Shown here: piece after piece, positions 22,431 to 33,857 of the stretch
How positions within the stretch are numbered: position 1 is the first letter of the stretch
Layout of the letters: every line of letters begins with the position of its first letter
From: Anastrepha obliqua
Taxonomy: Eukaryota > Arthropoda > Insecta > Diptera > Tephritidae
Length of the DNA: 64,000 nucleotides
Reading direction: 5' to 3'
Assembly: GCF_027943255.1 (NCBI RefSeq)
Contig: NC_072896.1
Span: 45,534,501-45,598,500, forward strand
Position numbers and translations under genes: made by a program
Notes under the pieces: model-generated
Seen by the model: only the letters and a program-made list of their open reading frames with translations
Told to the model about the DNA's origin: nothing
Databases searched by the model: none

Positions 22431-23094
22431 ACAATAATTAAATACTAAATTACTCAATTTTTTGAATTTTTTAATAAAATCATTTCTAAATGAAATAGTC
22501 GAATTTAGAAGCCCCATGAAATTTGTGTGCAGCGTTTTTGGTCATCACATCGATATTATCTTTGATATCCGACTTTTCACTTTGGGATTGAAGCGTATTA
22601 AATTCAATTTTGCTTATCAATGCTGTGTGTACAATGTACATACATATGTATATATGGGTGTGAAATCATAAGATTTTATTCTTTTTTCTTCGATGGGGAA
22701 TGGAGCTTCTAGTTTTTAATTCTACACTCACTTACAATGAAAAGCATATGAATTTATTCGTATTCAATGGAAAATAATAAAAAAAAATTAAATTTCAACA
22801 TTGAAATGGTATTCAGATGAATGCAATCTTTGTGCTTTCACTCATTCAGCCCCAACCATTTAGCACAAGTATTGTGTTTAAATAGTTAGTTAGTAAGGCC
22901 ACTCACTCTCGCATTGTACAGAAATATGCAAAGTTGGATTTCGGGTTCATGTTGTTTCAAAATATCTAGAGGAAAAAGAAATTTTATTTATCCATAGCAT
23001 ACAATTACTGTGTTTTCCCTCTTTTAAATAATAGAGGTAGTAGTATGAAGGTCATTTGAAAAATCCGTGCAAAAATAAATACTACTTAATCGCG
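22431..23094. other. No gene recognised
   Basis: AT-rich, nothing identified. Confidence 0.4.
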
Positions 23095-23620
23095 TGGGGT
23101 AAACTTTTTTATTTTTCGCCATAGCTCCCTTTTAGGCTTCTACACTGCGTCCGACGCTGTTCTAGTTTGTTAATCCCTTCTGAATAATAAGATTTGTCCA
23201 AGTTGCAAGAATAACCTTTCGTTTCTGCAATCACCTCCTCGTTTGAAAATATCTCTTTCCCGCCAGCCTTTTCTTCAAATGGGGAGACAAATAGTGGTCC
23301 GAGAGAACCAAGTCTGAAGAATAGGCGGAATGCGAAACGAGTTGTTACTCTATTTCTATTAATTATGCGACCACAACTGCTGAGGCGTGAGCTGATGCAT
23401 TGTCTTGATGGAAAAGGAAAATCACTCGTCCTCCTCGATTCAAACGAATGCCAAACGCAAAGAAATACATCGATTTCGCTGAAGCTTGGTGTGTGTTCTT
23501 CCAAGGCGCAACCTCTAACAAAACATAACCTCGATACGCGCCAGTAGTGTCATCTCTCAGATTTTGCAAAGACTTCTCAAACGACCCTCTTAGTACTGAG
23601 CGATTGCTGAATGCGCTCAT
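23095..23620 (-). pseudogene. Mariner transposase C-terminal half, decayed
   Basis: Minus-strand pieces read FLFHQDNASAHASAVVVA (second catalytic Asp), AYSSDLVLSDHYLSPHLKK (third Asp region) and SNEEVIAETKGYSCNLDKSY, ending LKGSYGEK. Frames change between them and stops occur. The C-terminal part resembles the relic at 4044 (NEEVIVETQAYSGEFDKSH there), so they are likely one DD34D-type family. The N-terminal half is missing. Confidence 0.8.
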
Positions 23621-24435
23621 GTATGATTAAGAATATTTCTGTGGTATTCACATACTTTTCTGTTCGAATTCAAAGCTATCAATCTTTTCGAAAGGTTGCT
23701 TTTATATTTACAAACAAACAATCCCATTTTCGAAACTAAATATGAGAGTATTCAATTTTCACTATTTAAATTATTGTGCTCTGGTACTCGTAATATATGT
23801 ACATATTTGCTTCAAATGAGATATGTAAATGTTCGTAAAAACTTTTTCACCGCAAAATTTATACAACACCAAAATGAGTTTTTCATTTTAATATTCGTAT
23901 TTTAAACTATTCCAGTGATGGTAATTTTGAATAATTAAAATCTTAGTATTTTTTATAGATTCGCCGTTTAATTGATCACTTAGGTTGATCAACTAACATA
24001 ACTAACATGAATACGAAGTAAAGCCATACATGCGTAATTATACTAAAAAACAGACAAAAAAATACCTGATAATACTTAAGACACTATAACGACCTTTTTG
24101 AAAAATGCGTCCCTTATCCTGTTACATAACTTCAAATATAGTAAAAAAGTACTTTTCGGAGTTTTTTTTTTTTAAGAAATTCTCTAACATAAGTTAAATA
24201 TAAGATGGATTTTTAAAACTCTGTTTTTTTTGTATCCAGTCCATTGTACATAACCACAACACATTTATTTAAAAAAACGCACAGGGTAAAGACAATTTTA
24301 CACGCATACAAAATTCTTGAAGTAATTTAATAAAAAATTTATATTTTATCTTCTTTAAATGGGATTTTTAGTGCTGTTACGGCAAATGACATTTGATTTA
24401 GTTTTACCTCAGTAATTCATTTATTGAGTATGGTG
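23621..24435. other. No gene recognised
   Basis: AT-rich. CAGTGATGGTAA at 23913-23924 is identical to the first 12 bases of the hAT terminal repeat at 2714, but no partner end or 8-bp duplication was found. Confidence 0.4.
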
Positions 24436-24439
24436 CAGA

Positions 24440-24800
24440 GATCAGCGGAATTAGCAATGTGTGACGACATGAAAACCATGCCACCCCTGGCTCTCTTCTG
24501 CAAATACTCAGCGGCCTGCTCCGCTTTAAGGCTCAAAGCGAGCTCACAATGAAAGACTCTCACACATGGACATTCAACCATCTTAGACTCCTATACGGAT
24601 ATACACAGTGGTTGTGATTATCACCCTCCGATTCTCTGCTTCGAAAGGAATTTCTCAGTGAAAATCTCTTCTAGACTGGAATGGCTTGAAGAAGATCCAT
24701 CACCAAACACACCCATTAACATCTACACGGACGGCATTAAAATGGATACCGGTATGGGATTGGGGTTACAGTCACTCACATTTAAAGTCGGGCGGATGCA
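24440..24800 (+). pseudogene. Non-LTR RNase H fragment
   Basis: Translation gives TPPLALFCKYSAACSALRLK and then PSPNTPINIYTDGIKMDTGM, the first strand of an RNase H domain (Y-T-D-G with the catalytic Asp). LINE ORF2 proteins of the I, R1 and LOA groups carry such a domain after the RT. The rest of the domain is missing. Confidence 0.7.
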
Positions 24801-25111
24801 TACGAAAACTTCTAGTCATAATATCTATTTATGTTTTGATGAAAGAAAGCACGTTCTACCTTTTTCTGTTTTTTCACAAAAATTGTTTTATTTAAAAACA
24901 ACAAAAAAAATATATTCCAAGTTGCTTTATAAAATGTTAATGTATAAAAAACTAAAAAAGGCCACTTCTCTGTCTCACAATTAAAGTCGGGCAAACCATG
25001 TTTTGCAAATATGCATACCGTTATTTCTAAATTTTCTACATTTGTATTAAAAGTTATTGTTCATTGTTGCCTTGTCAATCATTGGGTGAGTTTATAAAAG
25101 TATTTTGCAAA

Positions 25112-25655
25112 ATGCCCCGTAATGTTAAACAGTCTCCATTGGAGGAACGCAAAATAGCAATTCAACTGCACTTAGATGGAAAATCTAAGCGAGAAATATC
25201 GAAATTGATAAAAAAAAGTAAGTCAACAGTGCACGATATTATTGCTAGATTCAATGAAAATGGTGTCATTGCAAATAAGCATCGTGGAACACGTTCAAAG
25301 AAGCTTTCCTCCAAAGATGAGAGCATGGTGCTAAGGGAAGTGAAGAAAAATCCCTTCATTTCTGCTCCAAAATTAACTGCGATGGTTAAACAAGCTTCTA
25401 GAGTGGAGGTAAATCCCGAAACAATAAGAAGTCTTCTTCGAAAAAATGATTTTCACTGCCGAGTTGCGCGGAAGAAGCCCCTAATAAGCAATAAAAACCA
25501 GAATGACCGGCTTGTTTTTGCTCGCCAATATATGGCTAAGGATTTCGATTTTTGGAGCACTGTAAGTGGGGGAAAAATAACAATTTCATGGTTTTAACTT
25601 TCATTCTTCAGGTATTATTTACTATCGAAAGTAAATTTTATTTATTTGGATGTGA
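25112..25655 (+). pseudogene. Tc1-like transposase N-terminal half with candidate intron
   Basis: From ATG at 25112 the frame encodes paired-like helix-turn-helix domains (REISKLIKKSKSTVHDIIAR; SRVEVNPETIRSLLRKNDF) and then KDFDFWST. The reading continues across a 50-nt GT-AG segment as VLFTIESKFYLFGCDG. The first catalytic residue, expected as Asp before ESKF, is Ile. The element is cut near 25655 by a maT-like copy on the opposite strand. The rest is not found beyond it. Confidence 0.85.
25562..25611 (+). other. Candidate 50-nt spliceosomal intron
   Basis: The donor GTAAGTG follows AGC-ACT, and the acceptor TTTCATTCTTCAG precedes GTATTATTT. Removing it joins FWST to VLFTIESKF, which restores the conserved Tc1 order. 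The size is at the low end for fly introns. It could instead be a small insertion that happens to carry GT and AG. Confidence 0.55.
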
Positions 25656-26391
25656 TGGAAGGGGTAAAGCGCCTATTTGCGGCTGCAGCGGCCCAAACTA
25701 TTACCTGTGGCGGGTGCTGCCGGCTGGTGGCCAATCGATTACTCAAATTTTCATATGAACGGACGGTCAAATCGTTTTGGGAGTTTACGAATTGCTCAAT
25801 TTGAAAAATCGGTTCGTCAGAAAATATAATATTCGGAAATTGACCGCTTTCGGTCAAGCGAAGCAACTCCTTCGCTCTCTCACGTCTCACTTGTTGCTGC
25901 TTTGGTGTGAGATCATACGACTTTTGGATCTTGTAAGGCTTGACTATGAGATCATTTTTCAGTAAACGGCGGATGCTACAGTTAGATAATTTCAGTTCTT
26001 TCGCCATTTGATTGGCACTTCGTCGGGGATTTCGCTCAAATCGCTTCTTCACTTTTTCGACCATTTCACCTGACATTGTAATCTTTTGATGACCACCTCC
26101 ATGACGTTTCGCGATGATACCAGTATTATTGTAACGAGTAATAGTGCGATAAACAAGAACTTTATTTACCTTAAGGTGCTCGAGCTCACGAATAAACGCT
26201 GGTTGTGATTTTGCAGCCAAAAATAATGCAATCGCAATATTACATTTGAAATCCATTACTGATTTTCTTTTTTCCCGTTTACTCGTATACAATACTCTGG
26301 ACTGTCATTTAGCCAACTAACAGACAGCTGATGCCCGTGCATCCGCGCGAGCGGTCTGAAGTTGGTTTCACTTCGAGTGCCGGACTCTTTA
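25656..26391 (-). pseudogene. maT-like transposon, copy C
   Basis: The terminal repeat at 26371-26390 is the complement of AAAGAGTCCGGCACTCGAAG. The frame at 25642-26292 is open from REKRKSVMDFK through two helix-turn-helix regions (NKVLVYRTITRYNNTG; LSNCSIRRLLKNDLI) to IIFSDEPIFQIEQFVNSQND (first Asp) and PPQVIVWAAAAA. It is cut there, so the second and third catalytic residues are absent. This is the best-preserved N-terminal half of the family in the window. It lies in, and truncates, the Tc1-like gene on the plus strand. Confidence 0.85.
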
Positions 26392-26879
26392 TGATTAATT
26401 AACGCTCCTAGTAATTTTAGCCGTTCTTATTTTGTTAAGCAAAAAGGCACAATAACTTAAATTTTTGTGCTTTCAAGGATAAACATGATAAGTCCATTTT
26501 CGACAGGTTTTTGTATTGCCTTCTCAAACAAAATATATGCAGTTTGTCAAGGAAAAGTTTTGAGATCTACTTATTTAGCGAAGTGCAGACATATTGGTAA
26601 AGAAATATGTAAAGTGGTGACACAATTTATTCGAACACTCCCAGTTTATTAACAGATGCACCTGATATTTAGAACGATTTATACAAAAGACCAAAATTTT
26701 AATATATTCGTAAAAAATAACATTTTTGTTCAATATTTAAGGAACAAAAACTTCCAAATTCATTTCAGGAACTAGATAACTTAAGAAAATAACCAAATAA
26801 GGCACAGTTTTATGCAAAAATATTATTCGTACATGCCATATAAAGAATATTTTATTAAAAAAATAGTGAAAGAAACGAG
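26392..26879. other. No gene recognised
   Basis: AT-rich. Part of it may be the 3' untranslated end of the Tc1 element that starts at 26880. Confidence 0.4.
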
Positions 26880-28905
26880 TATTTAGTACTTTGTTGGGCC
26901 GCCTTTAGCTTCAATAACTGCTTCCAAACGTCGTTGCATACTTCTCACCTATACATTGATTTCATTAACTGCAATTTTCTTCCACAAAACACTTTCATCA
27001 TCATTCATAGCATCACATTTCGTTGTGAGCCTTAGCTTTCTTCACAATTTTTCTTCATGCATCTCGGTCCATAACCAGACTACGATAGTTGGTTACTCCT
27101 ATGCTTCTGAGGTCGTCCTCAACGTCTTCTAACAACCGTTTCCGCGGCCGTCCTCTTCGCTTTTCACCAAGCATGCGCGCATCTAGAACTTTGCGAGGTA
27201 TTCTTTCATCTTGCATTCTGAAAACGTGCCCTAGCCATCGGATGCGCTACGATTTGGCAAACCGCACAACGTTTTCGCCTTGCAGGAATTCCTCTATCTC
27301 GCTGTTATATCTGTTATATCCCATGTTCTTCTCGTACTGGACCCAGACTATTTAATTGTATCCGCTTTCAATGCCCACGTTTCGCATCCGTACGTTGCGA
27401 CTTTATATATTTTGATTTTCGTTTTCCTACTCAAGAGCTTGCTTTTTAATAGTTTAACATGGGCAAAATATGTAGTGTTTGTAGCCAGTACACGGCCGTG
27501 GATAGCAATCGTTGTATCGTCTGTTCTACTGAGAAGCAGTCCGAGGTATTTAATTTCATTCACGCTTTGAAATTCGTGATCGCCCATTCTAAGATCTGGC
27601 GCTTTTCTAAACGTGTTGCGAGATACTTCGATTTGTTTCCGTTGATCTTTAAACCGAAAAATTTTGCTTTTGAAATACTTCTCTGAGAAGATTTATATTT
27701 CTCGCGAAGTTGACCAGGTCATCAGCAAACCGACATATTTGCGAAGCTTCGTTGAATATAGTGCCTAATGGATCAACCTGGTCAACCTGGTCTAGGGTCA
27801 GATTGAAAAAAAAAACATAGACAGCGCATCTCCCTGCTTTATTCCTGATTCAACTCGGAATAAATCAGATGCTTTGCCTTGTACAAACACCTCGAATAGG
27901 TTAAACTTACTAGCAAAGCATGCGTAGCACGTATTCAATTTTGCCTCTTTCAATACTATCGACCGCTTTCAGAAAATCTATAAAGAGGGCATGTAGATTG
28001 ATTTGAAACTCATGAAACTTTTCAAATATTTTTTAAACTACAAAGCTTTGGTTGGTCATCGACCTTGCGTTCCTAAAACATCATTGGTACTCGCCTAATA
28101 TTTGTTCGGCGTAATCATTCAATCTGTGGTGTAGAACATTCGTAAAAATTTTATACGCTGTAATTAACAACGAAATTCCGCAATAATTGTTGCAGTCGCA
28201 TCTATCACCTTTTTTGTAGTGTGGTATATTTACGCTAGTCTGCCATTCTTTGGGTATAATCTCAGATTCCCATATATGTTTTGTAAGACATAGTAAAACT
28301 GCAGGCGTTTTGCAGATTCGTTGCAGTTTCACTCAACATTTTAAGCTGTCTTTAATGACGCCTTTGATGTTATTTTGTGCTTTCTGATTCTCCTTTCTAA
28401 GAGTTCAGATCTGGAGATTGAGATAAAATGAGTGTTTTGGGTCAGTGTCTTGTTGAAACAAGAACCCTTTAGCACCCAGTCCATGTTTATTGGCACTATC
28501 ATGCAAATTATTCTTCAAAATGTTCCAATACAGACGTTTGTTCATTTTACCATCAATAAAGACCATTTTTCCTACTCCAGATGCAACTATGTTCCCCCAA
28601 ACCATTGCATTTTCTCCTCTTTGCTTAACGGTAGGAATAAGACTTTTTTCATTCAGTTCAGTATTTTCATTTTGCCAAACTTTTGGAGGCCCATCTGATC
28701 AGGAAACATTAAATTTCGACTCATCACTGAATATGACGTTTTTCTAAAAAAATCTGACTCATTTATAAAGCGTTTGGTGAAGTCCAATCTCTTCTTCCTG
28801 TTAATATCTGCGGCGTGCCACCCTACTATGATAACCAGCATTAAGCAGCCAATTACGTACTTGTTGTAAGCTTACTTTTTTATGCAGACTCTTGAATACA
28901 TATTT
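26880..28905 (-). pseudogene. Tc1-like element split by a retroelement
   Basis: Right part (28390-28860): KNVIFSDESKFNV (first Asp), AMVWGNIVASGVGKMVF and FLFQQDTDPKHS (second Asp). Left part (26880-27000): SMQRRLEAVIEAKGGPTKY, the usual last residues of Tc1 transposases, preceded by ESVLWKKIAVNEIN. Between them lies a reverse-transcriptase remnant on the same strand. The third catalytic segment (normally PIENLW) was not found at either border. Stops occur in the right part. The 5' end runs into a SINE at 28913. Confidence 0.8.
27005..28345 (-). pseudogene. Non-LTR reverse transcriptase inside the Tc1 relic
   Basis: Pieces in order on the minus strand: PKEWQTSVNIPHYKKGDRCD and YCGISLLITAYKIFTNVLHH (RT start), a long degenerate stretch, EIKYLGLLLSRTDD, KIKIYKVATYGCETWALKAD and DVEDDLRSIGVTNYRS near the 3' end. 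The order is that of endonuclease-reverse transcriptases. The first catalytic block is degenerate and I do not see an intact YADD. The endonuclease domain is missing. Confidence 0.8.
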
Positions 28906-28912
28906 CGACATA

Positions 28913-29228
28913 GGATCGGACAGCCGAATGGGTTGGTGCGTAATCACCATTCGGAGTTCAGAGAGAACGTAGGTTCGAATCTCGCGGAAAGACCAAAATG
29001 AAGAAAATTTTTTATCTAATAGCGGTCACCCCTCTGCTGGCAATGGCAAACCTGCGAGTGTATTTCTGCTACGAAAAAGCTGCTCATAAAAAAATATCTG
29101 CCGTTCGGAGTCGGCTTGACACTGTAGGTCCCTCCATTTGTGGAACAACATCAAGACGCACGCCACAAATAAGAGGAGGAGGTCTGCCAATCACCCAAAA
29201 AGGGTGTGCGCGTCTATTATACATATAT
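28913..29228 (+). mobile_element. SINE, full length
   Basis: A box AGCCGAATGGG at 28922-28932 and a clean B box GGTTCGAATCT at 28972-28982, followed by the common body and the tail 'gtctattatacatatata'. It lies between the Tc1 relic and a partial miniature mariner. No clear duplication was seen. Confidence 0.9.
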
Positions 29229-29393
29229 AAACGGTTGTTAAGTTTCAAAGGCCGGTGTTGATTTTGAATAAAATATAAATATAAATAAATATGGAACAAA
29301 ATATCGGCTAAATGGCCTCCGCGGCACACCTCCATCGGATGGTCCAAATTTGTGATAACGCTGAGCCATAATTGAGGTTCTATGCCGTTAATA
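29229..29393 (-). mobile_element. Mariner-derived miniature element, partial copy 3
   Basis: The end 'ggttgttaagtttcaaaggcc' and the reversed coding remnant (INGIEPQLWL, MEVCRGGHLADILFH) match the elements at 15530 and 31414. It stops at 'gccgttaat', where the tail of the retroelement at 29394 begins. Its other half is not found. Confidence 0.75.
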
Positions 29394-29408
29394 GATAGAT
29401 AGATAGAT
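29390..29408. repeat. (TAGA)n at the retroelement 3' border
   Basis: Four to five tandem units. Confidence 0.85.
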
Positions 29409-31405
29409 TTTTATTTAGGTAGACAAAAGATGTTACATCAATAATTATAGCACAACTTACAGAATATGCTAACTAAACCTTAATTCTACAATATATTTTT
29501 GTTATTACGCATTTTCGTCATTTTACAGGTAAATTTCGGAGGGAAAGAACTCTTATTAAAAAACCTCCACTATGAATAAACAAGCTATTTTTCTTCGTTT
29601 TTATATGAGTAAATTACATTGATTAAAAAGATTTGAGATCAATGGATTGTCTGATATACTACAACGAATTTTAAACCGTTCGGTAAATTTTTCAATTTGT
29701 TCATTTACCATGTTTACGTTTGCCTCGATATGGAGCCTTCTAGTGGAAAAATCCCAGGGTAGCCCTAGCATCATTTTGAGAACTTTGTTTTGACAGACTT
29801 GCAGCTTTTTAATATGAGATTTTGCAGTTATACCCCATGCTGGGCAAGCATATAATATTATGGATAAGAAAATAGAATTGTAGATTACTAATTTATTTTC
29901 TTTGCTCAAATTGGAGTTTCTCTTAATCAGCGGGTATAGCATTTTAATAGCTATATTAACTTTTTCTGTTATATATTTAAGATGATCACTGTGAGTTTTT
30001 TATCAAAAATTACCCCGAGGTACTAACAGATTTCTCCCATGATATTTGATGAGTGTCTAGTCTTAATCTGGTGCTTGGTAAATAACAATGACTTCTTTTC
30101 CTGGTGAAAAAGATGGCTTGTGTTTTTCCAGCATTCAGTTTTATTTTCCAATTCTGCATGTAGTCAGAAATACTACGTAACGCACGCTCCAGTTTTGCTA
30201 TATTACAATTTCATCGCCGATTTCATGCGAGTAGAATATACCAATATCGTCAGCGTACATAGCATATTGGCAATTTTCAACTTTTGGAAAATCTGAACAG
30301 TATAGTATATATAACAGAGGACCAAGCACTGATCCCTGAGGAACTCCAGCGGCTAATTCAATTAAATCGGAGTATTCATTGTTCAAACATACACTGTAAT
30401 AACAATTTGTCAAAAAACTTTTGATAAGCTTTACGAGATACGGCGGAAAGTTAAAGCTGTTTAATTTATCAATCAGTTCATCATGCCAAATTGAGTCAAA
30501 GGCCTTTTCAATGTCCAGTAATATCAGAACAGCAGACTTCCTGTTTTCAAAACTAATTTTCATATAGTTTGCTATGCGTTTTATCAGATGCGTAGTACTG
30601 TGAAACTGCCTAAATCCGAATTACTCATTTGGTATTAATTGGTTTGCGTTAATAAATTGAAATAATTTGTGTTTTATGACTTTTTCAAAATTTTTCTTAG
30701 GGAACTTAAGAGGCTAATAGGTCTATAACTCTCAGCAATGTTGTTAGGTTTACCTGGCTTCCAGATAGGTACAACTTTTGCTGTTTTCCAGGCTTTAGGA
30801 AAATATTGCAATTTAATACAAGAATTTATAATGTAGGTCAAATACAACACTGCTTCACAAGGTAGATATCTTATCATAATATTTTTGATATCATCGTGCC
30901 CGGCTGATTTCCGTAATGGTGTCTCGTATATAAGATCTCGAACATATTCATCTGTTACGTATTCGGACTCAGGGGTGTCCAAAAACTGCGAATCAATTTT
31001 ATCTATTCATTGGGCTACCAAATTTTCTATCTGTGACGTACCTAGGTGAACAGATGCTTTATGATAATCGAGGAATTTATAAGCAAGAAGATTTGCCTTT
31101 TCATCGTCGAGGAAAACGACTTTATCATCGTCTTGCAATGGTGGTATTTGTGCATGATTTTTTCGTAATAATTTGCAAATATTCCAAAAAGGCGGGCTTC
31201 TTTTTTCGATCGAGCTAAGTTTCTTTTTCCATGATTCATTTCTATATATGAAAATCTCACTTCGAATTCTTGCAGAATAGTATGCTAATAGGTCGTAGTC
31301 AGAGTTTTGCCTATATCGAAAACATTTGTTTCGTATTGTTGTTTTTGCTTGCTTGATGGACTTAAAAAGTTTAGCGTTACGGAGTACTGGTAACTGTGAA
31401 AGTTA
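29394..31405 (-). pseudogene. Jockey-like non-LTR element, long relic
   Basis: Minus-strand pieces: ESWKKKLSSIEKR (linker, about 31200), RDLIYETPLRKSAGHDDIKN, KTAKVVPIWKPGKP and SYRPISLLSSLRK (RT start), VLILLDIEKAFDSIWHDELI (first Asp), LAAGVPQGSVLGPLLYI, MYADDIGIFY (catalytic YADD), and IYNSIFLSIILYACPAWG. All main RT motifs survive, but frameshifts separate the blocks at about 30670, 30560 and 30190. The plus-strand left border carries (TAGA)n at 29390-29408, a possible tail. The endonuclease domain is not seen. Confidence 0.88.
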
Positions 31406-31413
31406 ATGAAATA

Positions 31414-31769
31414 AAGGGTGGTTAAATTTCAAGGGCCGATGTTGAATGTGAACCACACCCAAACGCCAACGACAGGGGGGGGGACTTCTTTCTTTGGGGT
31501 TATTTGAAAGAAAGGTGTACGTCGATAAGCCAGCAATAATTCAAGAGCTAAAGGATGAGATAGTTAGGCAAATTAACGGCATAGAGCCTCAATTATGCCT
31601 CAACGTCATCGAAAATTTGGACCATCGGATGGCCTATTTGGTCGATATTTTGTTCCATACGTAATTGAGTCATACCAGTATTATCATAATAAAGAGAAAT
31701 GACAATAATTTTCTAAAAAATTGTATTTTATTCAAATTCAATACCGGCCCTTGAAACTTAACCACCCTT
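31414..31769 (+). mobile_element. Mariner-derived miniature element, copy 2
   Basis: Ends AAGGGTGGTTAAATTTCAAG and 'cttgaaacttaaccaccctt'. TA precedes the left end at 31412-31413. Interior 'gggccgatgttgaatgtgaa' joins the transposase C-terminal coding remnant ('cttctttctttggggtt') at the same place as in copy 1 at 15530. An indel and a run of nine G at about 31466 shift the remnant frame. Confidence 0.88.
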
Positions 31770-31771
31770 TT

Positions 31772-32787
31772 ATTTTGAAAGTCTCTCCAAATTCAGTAGA
31801 AGTATTAGGACCACTGCTAAAACCACCGCTTAGTTAAAGAAGTGCAAATGTCTTGCATAATTTATTATGTGAAATCATTTTCTTGCCAAACTGTATATGA
31901 GCTCAAACCCCTTTTTCACGACATATTCAACTTTTTCCTTTTTCTTACTGATATATTGAGCATAAATGCCTACTGTGGACGTAAAACATCAAATGATAGG
32001 AGCATTTTTTTCTAAGACCAGTGGCGCCTCAGCAGAAAAATCTTCAATGCATTTTTGCTTTGAAAATAGCTTACCACAAAAAACCAGTTGCCATTTGCCA
32101 TTACGATTCAGTACAAATCGGTAAGCCTCTCCTTACACAGCTCAAATTCGGGAAGAAGCTCACCAAGCATTGAACAAAGGATAAAAAATATGCTTAACAA
32201 AGGATTTCTACGAATATGAAAAATAAATATAATACTCGGGTTGTAAATGTATATCAAAATGTAAATTCTAGAATGTGCTTGTACAAATGTTTTTATCAAA
32301 TCTTGCAACCATTGATGTACTTATCAAATCTTATCAAATCGATCCACGTGTTTCATTTATAAAAACTCGTTTATAAACTCAAATCTGGACAGGCGCATAT
32401 TGTTTCGCTTAACTTCAAAAAATATATTTTTAGTTTTGTGCTGCAATCATTTAAAATAATCTTAATAGCCCTTAAAGGAAGCAGCTACTCTATTTTCACC
32501 CCACTTTTGATCAAATCGCGATTAGTGTTAAGTCCCAAACCAAACCTTTTTTTGCCAGATTTCAATCTGTTGCCAACGCTTTTGACCATCAACAGATACA
32601 CATCTTTCAATTTTTCACATGCCTCCTTCCTCGACAAAATCATCGCCCCTTGCTTGTGTCTGGTCTGGTGAACACACACATTTGTACATATATAAGTATA
32701 TGCATGTGTAGGTGTGAAAATGTGTTAAAGCAACAAATCTTTTGGTATGAGCAATCGGGTTTGGAAACCGTACCAAACATACACACA
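31772..32787. other. No gene recognised
   Basis: AT-rich, with no terminal repeat or motif seen. Confidence 0.4.
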
Positions 32788-32789
32788 TA

Positions 32790-32994
32790 CAGGGTAGCAC
32801 AAAAGTAATCAACCAATTTCCTAAGACCGAAAAAGGATTATTGGCTATTGCAATCCTCAATTTTTTCCCTACTAAGCGGAGAAATCAATGTCTGGCAAAA
32901 AATATGTATGCCAAAGCCTCGAAGATAGATAGATGACGTTATTCGCAAAAATAAGAGCTTTCTAAAATAGAGTGATTATTTCGCCGTCACCCTG
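32790..32994. mobile_element. Short mariner-type miniature element
   Basis: Ends CAGGGTAGCACAAAAGTAAT and the complement of CAGGGTGACGGCGAAATAAT form imperfect inverted repeats. TA stands at the left. The ends resemble those of the DD41D mariner at 41443. About 205 bp, no coding. Confidence 0.6.
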
Positions 32995-33680
32995 TGTAAA
33001 ATAACAACGCTCAAACAAAGCGTCAACCAAAGAACCACAAAGTGTCACCAACTATTGCAGATATGTAGGGTTGCCATCAACAAATGTGTGTGTATGTGGG
33101 TGAGACCCACCAAAAGGCATAAATCATCGTTGGTGATATGGTTGACACGCGTTACTTGTGATGGCGCTGATGGTGATGGAGTTGTTGTTGGTGTAAAGGA
33201 ATGCTATCTATTCGTAGCGGGAGTAGACACGCGAGCACATTTAACATTCCTTTCCACTTATCCACTTTTATTTTCGTATTTTCAATTTGAATATCAAATT
33301 GTTTGGCGATGAAAATCGCAATTTTTGGGTTAGTGAAAAGAGCAACACTACATTTACGATGTCTACTTTGAAGCACAGCCACATAAACAATATTGTGCAA
33401 AATATATGCAACGTGTGCAACTGGAAATAAAACAACCAACCTATAGGGTTTTCTGCCAGCGAACTGGTTTTATGCAATATTTCCAAAACTCATTTCATAA
33501 ATATGGCATTTGTGGAAAAATATATGCTTGTACTGAAAACACTAATGGGTCAGAATTTTCAAAAAATTGGATTTTTGGTATTTTTGCATTTTCTTAAAGT
33601 ATAATATCTTAAAAATATTGTGTGATAATTTGAAGTGAATCCGACAAATACTTTTCGAGTTATTCAACAATTAACAAAGG
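32995..33680. other. No gene recognised
   Basis: AT-rich, with one short GC-richer patch (33150-33240) of repeated 'gttgttggtg'-like units. No motif. Confidence 0.4.
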
Positions 33681-33710
33681 GCGCTCGAGCGCTCCGGAGC
33701 GTTCGAGAGC
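33681..33710. repeat. 30-bp GC-rich palindrome
   Basis: GCGCTCGAGCGCTCC and GGAGCGTTCGAGAGC are complementary except at two positions. It is followed by a short open stretch (AARMKVADKRANDNTREGRM) of unknown meaning that stops before the Tigger end. Confidence 0.7.
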
Positions 33711-33857
33711 AAGCAGCTGGATGCTGCACGTATGAAAGTGGCCGATAAGCGCGCTAACGATAACACTCGAGAAGGTAGAATGCTGCGAAGGAAACAGTAA
33801 ATCGATATTTTAGAAGCTGTTATGAAGGCTGAAAAACTATTATATGGCCCAGGTATA

